Shown here: piece after piece, positions 6,522-9,053 of the stretch
How positions within the stretch are numbered: position 1 is the first letter of the stretch
Layout of the letters: every line of letters starts with the position of its first letter
Source of the DNA: Chromatiales bacterium
GTDB lineage: Bacteria > Pseudomonadota > Gammaproteobacteria > CAMYNG01
Direction: 5' to 3'
Assembly: GCA_027021685.1 (NCBI GenBank)
Contig: JALUTW010000303.1
Coordinates: 1 to 9,053 of the forward strand
Length of the DNA: 9,053 nucleotides
Notes under the pieces: generated by a model
The model's database searches: none
Seen by the model: the letters and a program-made list of their open reading frames with translations, nothing else
What the model was told of the DNA's origin: nothing
Program-made: the position numbers and the translations under genes

Positions 6522-6953
6522 ATGACGGTGGTGGCGCGCAGCGCACTGGTGCCGTACACGGCCGGGCAGATGTTCGACCTGGTGGACCGGGTCGAGGATT
6601 ATGCCCGGTTCCTGCCCTGGTGCGCCGAGGCCCAGGTGACCCTGCGCACCGGGGAGGTGGTGGAGGCGCGGCTGCACGTGAGCTACGGCAGTCTCAACAA
6701 GTGGTTTGCCACCCGCAACACGCGGGTGCCTGGCAGGAGCATCCACATGTCACTGCTGGAGGGACCGTTCCGCAAGCTGGAGGGCGAGTGGACCTTCACC
6801 GACCTGGGCGGGGAGGGCAGCAAGGTCTCCCTGTACCTGGAGTTCCAGTTCACCAACCGCCTGGTGGGGCTGGCCGTGGGGCCGCGCTTCACCCAGATCG
6901 CCGATTCCCTGGTGGACGCCTTCAGCCAGCGGGCGCGTGAAGTCTATGGCTGA
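6522..6953 (+). CDS. ratA: RatA, COQ10-like START/SRPBCC-domain protein
   Basis: A 143-residue cytoplasmic protein of the polyketide-cyclase/COQ10 branch of the START fold. In E. coli, RatA was reported to bind the 50S subunit and hinder 70S formation, while its eukaryotic relative COQ10 binds ubiquinone; which role applies here is unresolved. It matches E. coli RatA along its length: ARSALVPYTAGQMFDLVDRV with YARFLPWC, then WFATRN, LLEGPFRKLEGEWTF, LYLEFQFTNRL and the C-terminal AFSQRAREVYG. The start at 6522 fits the family N-terminus (TVVARSALV); the longer open frame overlaps the symporter gene. It overlaps ratB by eight bases, suggesting coupled translation. Confidence 0.94.
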   Translation: MTVVARSALVPYTAGQMFDLVDRVEDYARFLPWCAEAQVTLRTGEVVEARLHVSYGSLNKWFATRNTRVPGRSIHMSLLEGPFRKLEGEWTFTDLGGEGSKVSLYLEFQFTNRLVGLAVGPRFTQIADSLVDAFSQRAREVYG

Positions 6954-7287
6954 GGCGGCACCGGACAAGGACACCATCCCGGTGGAAGTGGCCTATGCCC
7001 GCCCCGACGTGCAGGTCATCCTCGAGCTGGAGGTGCCCCGGGGCACCACGCTGGTGGAGGCCATCCGGCGCTCCGGCATCCTCGAGCGTTTTCCCGAGAT
7101 CGACCTGGCCCGCAACAAGGTGGGCATCTTCGGCCGCCTGAGCAAGCCGGACACGGTGCTGCGCGAGGGCGACCGGGTGGAGATCTACCGGCCGCTCATC
7201 GCCGACCCCAGGGCCAGCCGGCGCAAGCGGGCGGAGAAGAAAAAACAGGAACAGCGCCGGGACCCGGAGTCCGGCGGATCTACCTGA
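6946..7287 (+). CDS. ratB: RatB / RnfH-family beta-grasp protein (UPF0125)
   Basis: A 113-residue ubiquitin-like (beta-grasp) protein, usually encoded beside ratA and also called RnfH; its biochemical role is not firmly established. Family landmarks are IPVEVAYARPDVQVILELEV, TTLVEAIRRSGILERFPEID, LARNKVGIFGRLSKPDTVLR and GDRVEIYRPLIADPRASRRK, followed by a charged Lys/Arg/Glu-rich tail. The start at 6946 overlaps the end of ratA by eight bases; the open frame further upstream is a shadow of ratA. Its 3' end overlaps the 3' end of convergent bamE by eight bases. Although RatA/RatB were once drawn as a toxin-antitoxin pair, RatB is not known to neutralise RatA. Confidence 0.94.
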   Translation: MAEAAPDKDTIPVEVAYARPDVQVILELEVPRGTTLVEAIRRSGILERFPEIDLARNKVGIFGRLSKPDTVLREGDRVEIYRPLIADPRASRRKRAEKKKQEQRRDPESGGST

Positions 7288-7618
7288 CCGCCTGGGGCAC
7301 GGCCCCGGCGGTGCCGATGCCTTCCTTGACCATGCGCACCAGCCTGTCGCCCTCGAAGAACAGGGTCAGCCGCGCCCGGCTGGAGTGCTGATCGCCGGTG
7401 CGATCGATGAACAGGTACACGTAGTCCCAGCGGTCGGGGTGGAAGGGATCCTGGATCAGCGGGGTCCCCAGGACGAAGCGCACCTGGTCGCGGGTCATGC
7501 CGGGCCGGATCCGGGCCACCGCCTCGGGTTCCAGCACGTTGCCCTGCTGCACGTCGGGCCGGTAGCCCGTGCAGGCGGCCATTCCCATGGCCAGAATGGT
7601 AATGAGAAGGGTTCGCAT
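7280..7618 (-). CDS. bamE: Outer-membrane assembly lipoprotein BamE (SmpA/OmlA)
   Basis: A 112-residue lipoprotein of the BAM complex, which folds beta-barrel proteins into the outer membrane. The N-terminus is a lipoprotein signal (MRTLLITILAMGMAAC) with C16 as the lipidated residue and a non-classical but acceptable MAAC lipobox. The mature part carries the family pattern: YRPDVQQGN, VARIRPGMTRDQVRFVLGTP, DPFHPDRWDYVY and LTLFFEGDRLV. Its length matches E. coli BamE (113 aa). It is divergent from fur across 83 bases, the arrangement described for omlA/fur in Pseudomonas aeruginosa, and convergent with ratB, overlapping by eight bases with no terminator between them. Confidence 0.96.
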   Translation of the reverse strand: MRTLLITILAMGMAACTGYRPDVQQGNVLEPEAVARIRPGMTRDQVRFVLGTPLIQDPFHPDRWDYVYLFIDRTGDQHSSRARLTLFFEGDRLVRMVKEGIGTAGAVPQAVR

Positions 7619-7640
7619 TGTATTTCCGGAGCGATATACT
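7612..7640 (+). promoter_or_regulatory. fur: Candidate fur promoter
   Basis: TTCGCA (7612-7617, four of six to the -35 consensus), a 17-base spacer and TATACT (7635-7640, five of six to the -10 consensus). The predicted start near 7647 gives a fur leader of about 55 bases. The -35 lies over the first codons of divergent bamE, so the two promoters would interfere. No convincing bamE promoter could be assigned, and no good 19-bp Fur box was seen here. Confidence 0.5.
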
Positions 7641-7644
7641 AAGC

Positions 7645-7672
7645 CTTGGGTATTGCGCCATGATAACCCAAG
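7645..7672. promoter_or_regulatory. Dyad CTTGGGT-N14-ACCCAAG at the predicted fur start
   Basis: Perfect 7-base arms at 7645-7651 and 7666-7672 flank a 14-base centre. The dyad covers the predicted fur transcription start and lies between the divergent bamE and fur genes. It could be an operator for a dimeric regulator or a hairpin in the fur leader. Confidence 0.4.
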
Positions 7673-7673
7673 C

Positions 7674-7697
7674 CGGTGCCCCGGGCACCGCCACCGG
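7674..7697 (+). promoter_or_regulatory. fur: Palindrome and alternative hairpins ahead of the fur ribosome site
   Basis: CGGTGCCCCGGGCACCG (7674-7690) is a perfect 17-base palindrome that can fold as a 6-bp stem (CGGTGC/GCACCG) with a 5-base loop. CCGGTG (7673-7678) can instead pair with CACCGG (7692-7697), which would hide part of the GGAG at 7696-7699 before the fur ATG. The two pairings are mutually exclusive, so translational control is possible but unproven. Confidence 0.35.
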
Positions 7698-7701
7698 AGC
7701 G

Positions 7702-8133
7702 ATGGAAAGTCAGGACCTCAAGAAAGCCGGCCTCAAGGCCACCCTCCCGCGGCTCAAGATCCTCAACATCCTCGAGAAGAGCAGGCTGCGCCACATGAGT
7801 GCCGAGGACGTGTACAAGGCCCTCATGGAGACCGGCGAGGACGTGGGCCTGGCCACGGTGTACCGGGTGCTCACCCAGTTCGAGTCGGCGGGGCTGGTGC
7901 GGCGCCACCATTTCGAGGGCGGCCACTCGGTGTTCGAGCTGGACCACGGCAAGCACCACGACCACATCCTCTGCATCAAGTGCGGGCGGGTGGACGAGTT
8001 CATGGACGAGACCATCGAGGAACGCCAGCGGGTCATCGCCAGGAAGGCCGGCTACGACATGACCGACCATTCCCTCTACATCTACGGCATCTGCACCGAC
8101 TGCCAGAAGAAGGAAAAGGGCAGGGGCCGGTAG
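7702..8133 (+). CDS. fur: Ferric uptake regulator Fur
   Basis: A 143-residue Fe2+-responsive dimeric repressor that controls iron uptake and storage genes. The winged-helix part is clear: LKKAGLKATLPRLKIL and VGLATVYRVLTQFESAGLV (recognition helix), then HHFEGGHSVFEL. Metal sites are present: the HHDH group at 85-88, E79, and two CxxC pairs (C91/C94 and C131/C134) for structural zinc. It resembles E. coli Fur (148 aa) and Pseudomonas Fur (134 aa). The start at 7702 is preferred because MESQDLKKAG matches the family N-terminus and GGAG lies just upstream, although only two bases away. The frame is open back to 7618, with another ATG at 7660 that would add 14 poorly conserved residues. The gene ends six bases before convergent recN. 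Confidence 0.96.
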   Translation: MESQDLKKAGLKATLPRLKILNILEKSRLRHMSAEDVYKALMETGEDVGLATVYRVLTQFESAGLVRRHHFEGGHSVFELDHGKHHDHILCIKCGRVDEFMDETIEERQRVIARKAGYDMTDHSLYIYGICTDCQKKEKGRGR

Positions 8134-8139
8134 GCCAGG

Positions 8140-9053
8140 TCAGGCGCCGGCGGGTGTTTCCTCGCCGCGCGCCACGCGCCGCCCGCCGCCCGCGGCACCG
8201 GCCCGCTCCATCATCTCGCGCGCATGGGAGCGGGTGCGCTCGGTGATCTCCACCCCGCCCAGCATGCGGGCGATCTCCTCCACCCGCTCGGCCTGATCCA
8301 GGGCCCGGATGCGGGTGCGGGTGGCGCCTTCGGCGGTGCGCTTCTCCACCTGCAGGTGATGATGGCCCTGGGCGGCCACCTGGGGCAGGTGGGTCACGCA
8401 CAGGACCTGGCGCGCGGCCCCGAGCTCGCGCAGGCGCTGGCCCACGATCTCCGCCACCCGGCCGCCGATGCCCACGTCCACCTCGTCGAACACCAGGGTG
8501 GGCACGGCCTGATCGCTGGCGGCGATGACCTGCACCGCGAGGCTGATGCGCGACAGCTCGCCGCCCGAGGCCACGCGGTTGAGCGGTCCCGGCGGCTGGC
8601 CGGGGTTGGCGGCGACCCGGAACTCCACCCGCTCGGTGCCGTGGGCGGCGGGCTCGGCCGGCTCCACCGCCACCTCGAACACGCCGCCCTCCATGCCCAT
8701 TTCCTGCATGGCCGCGGTCACTGCCCGGGCCAGCCGGGTGCCGGCCTGCCGGCGCCGCCGGCGCAGCGCGCGCGCGGCCTCCTCGTAGGCGGCCCGGGCC
8801 TGGGCGGCCTCCCGCTCCAGGTGCTGGAGCCGGTCCTCGCTGTCGTCCAGCTCGGCGGCCTCGGCCCGGAGGCGCTCCAGCAGGGCGGGCAGGTCATCGG
8901 GGTCCACCTGGTGCTTGCGGGCCAGGGTGAGCAGGGCGTCCAGGCGCCGTTCCACCTCGGCCAGCCGCGCCGGGTCCAGGTCCAGGCGCTCGGCATAGCG
9001 GCGGATGGCCCCCGCCGCCTCGTCCACGGCGATGGTGGCCTGCTCCAGCAGGG
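8140..9053 (-). CDS. recN: DNA repair protein RecN, C-terminal part (start outside the window)
   Basis: The C-terminal half (about 304 residues) of an SMC-like ATPase that helps tether and repair double-strand breaks with RecA. The frame runs off the window edge at 9053, so the Walker A half is not visible. Reading toward the C-terminus, the remaining coiled coil (RRYAERLDLDPARLAEVERR onward, through LARKHQVDPDDLP) is followed by RVEFRVAANPGQP, then the ABC signature VASGGELSR (about 8545-8575). Walker B and D-loop LVFDEVDVGIGG follow (about 8461-8496), then the switch His in CVTHLPQVAAQGHHHL (about 8356-8403) and RVEEIARMLGG. All agree with E. coli RecN. The last 20 or so residues (AGAAGGGRRVARGEE region) look unconserved. 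An internal GTG at 9025-9027 is not the true start, because homology continues upstream of it. Confidence 0.95.
   Translation of the reverse strand, partial: LLEQATIAVDEAAGAIRRYAERLDLDPARLAEVERRLDALLTLARKHQVDPDDLPALLERLRAEAAELDDSEDRLQHLEREAAQARAAYEEAARALRRRRRQAGTRLARAVTAAMQEMGMEGGVFEVAVEPAEPAAHGTERVEFRVAANPGQPPGPLNRVASGGELSRISLAVQVIAASDQAVPTLVFDEVDVGIGGRVAEIVGQRLRELGAARQVLCVTHLPQVAAQGHHHLQVEKRTAEGATRTRIRALDQAERVEEIARMLGGVEITERTRSHAREMMERAGAAGGGRRVARGEETPAGA

Noticed and set aside
6522..7287. ratA-ratB as a classic toxin-antitoxin module
   Set aside because: The pair resembles housekeeping COQ10-like and RnfH proteins found together widely; RatB is not established as an antitoxin.
7618..7701. 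Longer Fur starting at 7618 or 7660
   Set aside because: The added residues match no Fur N-terminus, the predicted transcription start is downstream of 7618, and GGAG precedes the ATG at 7702. ATG 7660 is not fully excluded.
7619..7701. Fur box for self-regulation
   Set aside because: Only short scraps such as GATAT and TGATAA occur; no arrangement near the GATAAT hexamer pattern was found.

Overview
The window is GC-rich, densely packed chromosomal DNA from a gammaproteobacterium. The evidence is the conserved block smpB – ratA – ratB(rnfH) – bamE – fur – recN, the GacS/BarA-type tripartite sensor kinase, and proteins that read closest to the Escherichia and Pseudomonas versions I can recall. 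The high GC and strong G/C third-position bias suggest a high-GC lineage, perhaps near the Chromatiales/Ectothiorhodospiraceae; that placement is inference.

Left part (1-4407), signalling. The 3' end of a NarL/FixJ-type response regulator is followed by a 124-base gap and then a two-gene unit. The unit is a secreted ABC-type substrate-binding protein with no permease or ATPase beside it, overlapping by 23 bases a BarA/GacS-like hybrid kinase (926 aa: periplasmic sensor, HAMP, HisKA, HATPase, degenerate receiver, canonical receiver, Hpt). The overlap suggests that the binding protein and the kinase are made together, and may sense together.

Middle (4407-5099). Between the convergent kinase and smpB genes lies a large imperfect inverted repeat whose arms are 7-base tandem repeats, with clearly lower GC than its surroundings. 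smpB is divergent from a sodium:solute (NSS/SNF) symporter gene. The 99-base intergenic space holds a perfect TATAAT placed so that the smpB transcript may be leaderless, and a reasonable promoter for the symporter.

Right part (5099-9053). The symporter gene appears inserted into the usual divergent smpB/ratA arrangement and is followed by ratA and ratB. bamE lies convergent to ratB with an 8-base overlap and is divergent from fur, the arrangement known for omlA/fur in Pseudomonas. The 83-base bamE-fur region carries a candidate fur promoter, a dyad at the predicted transcription start and a 17-base palindrome just ahead of the ribosome binding site. The window ends in the C-terminal half of recN, convergent with fur and six bases from it.

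Most genes are well-known housekeeping functions. The least explained elements are the heptad inverted repeat and the binding-protein/BarA pair.
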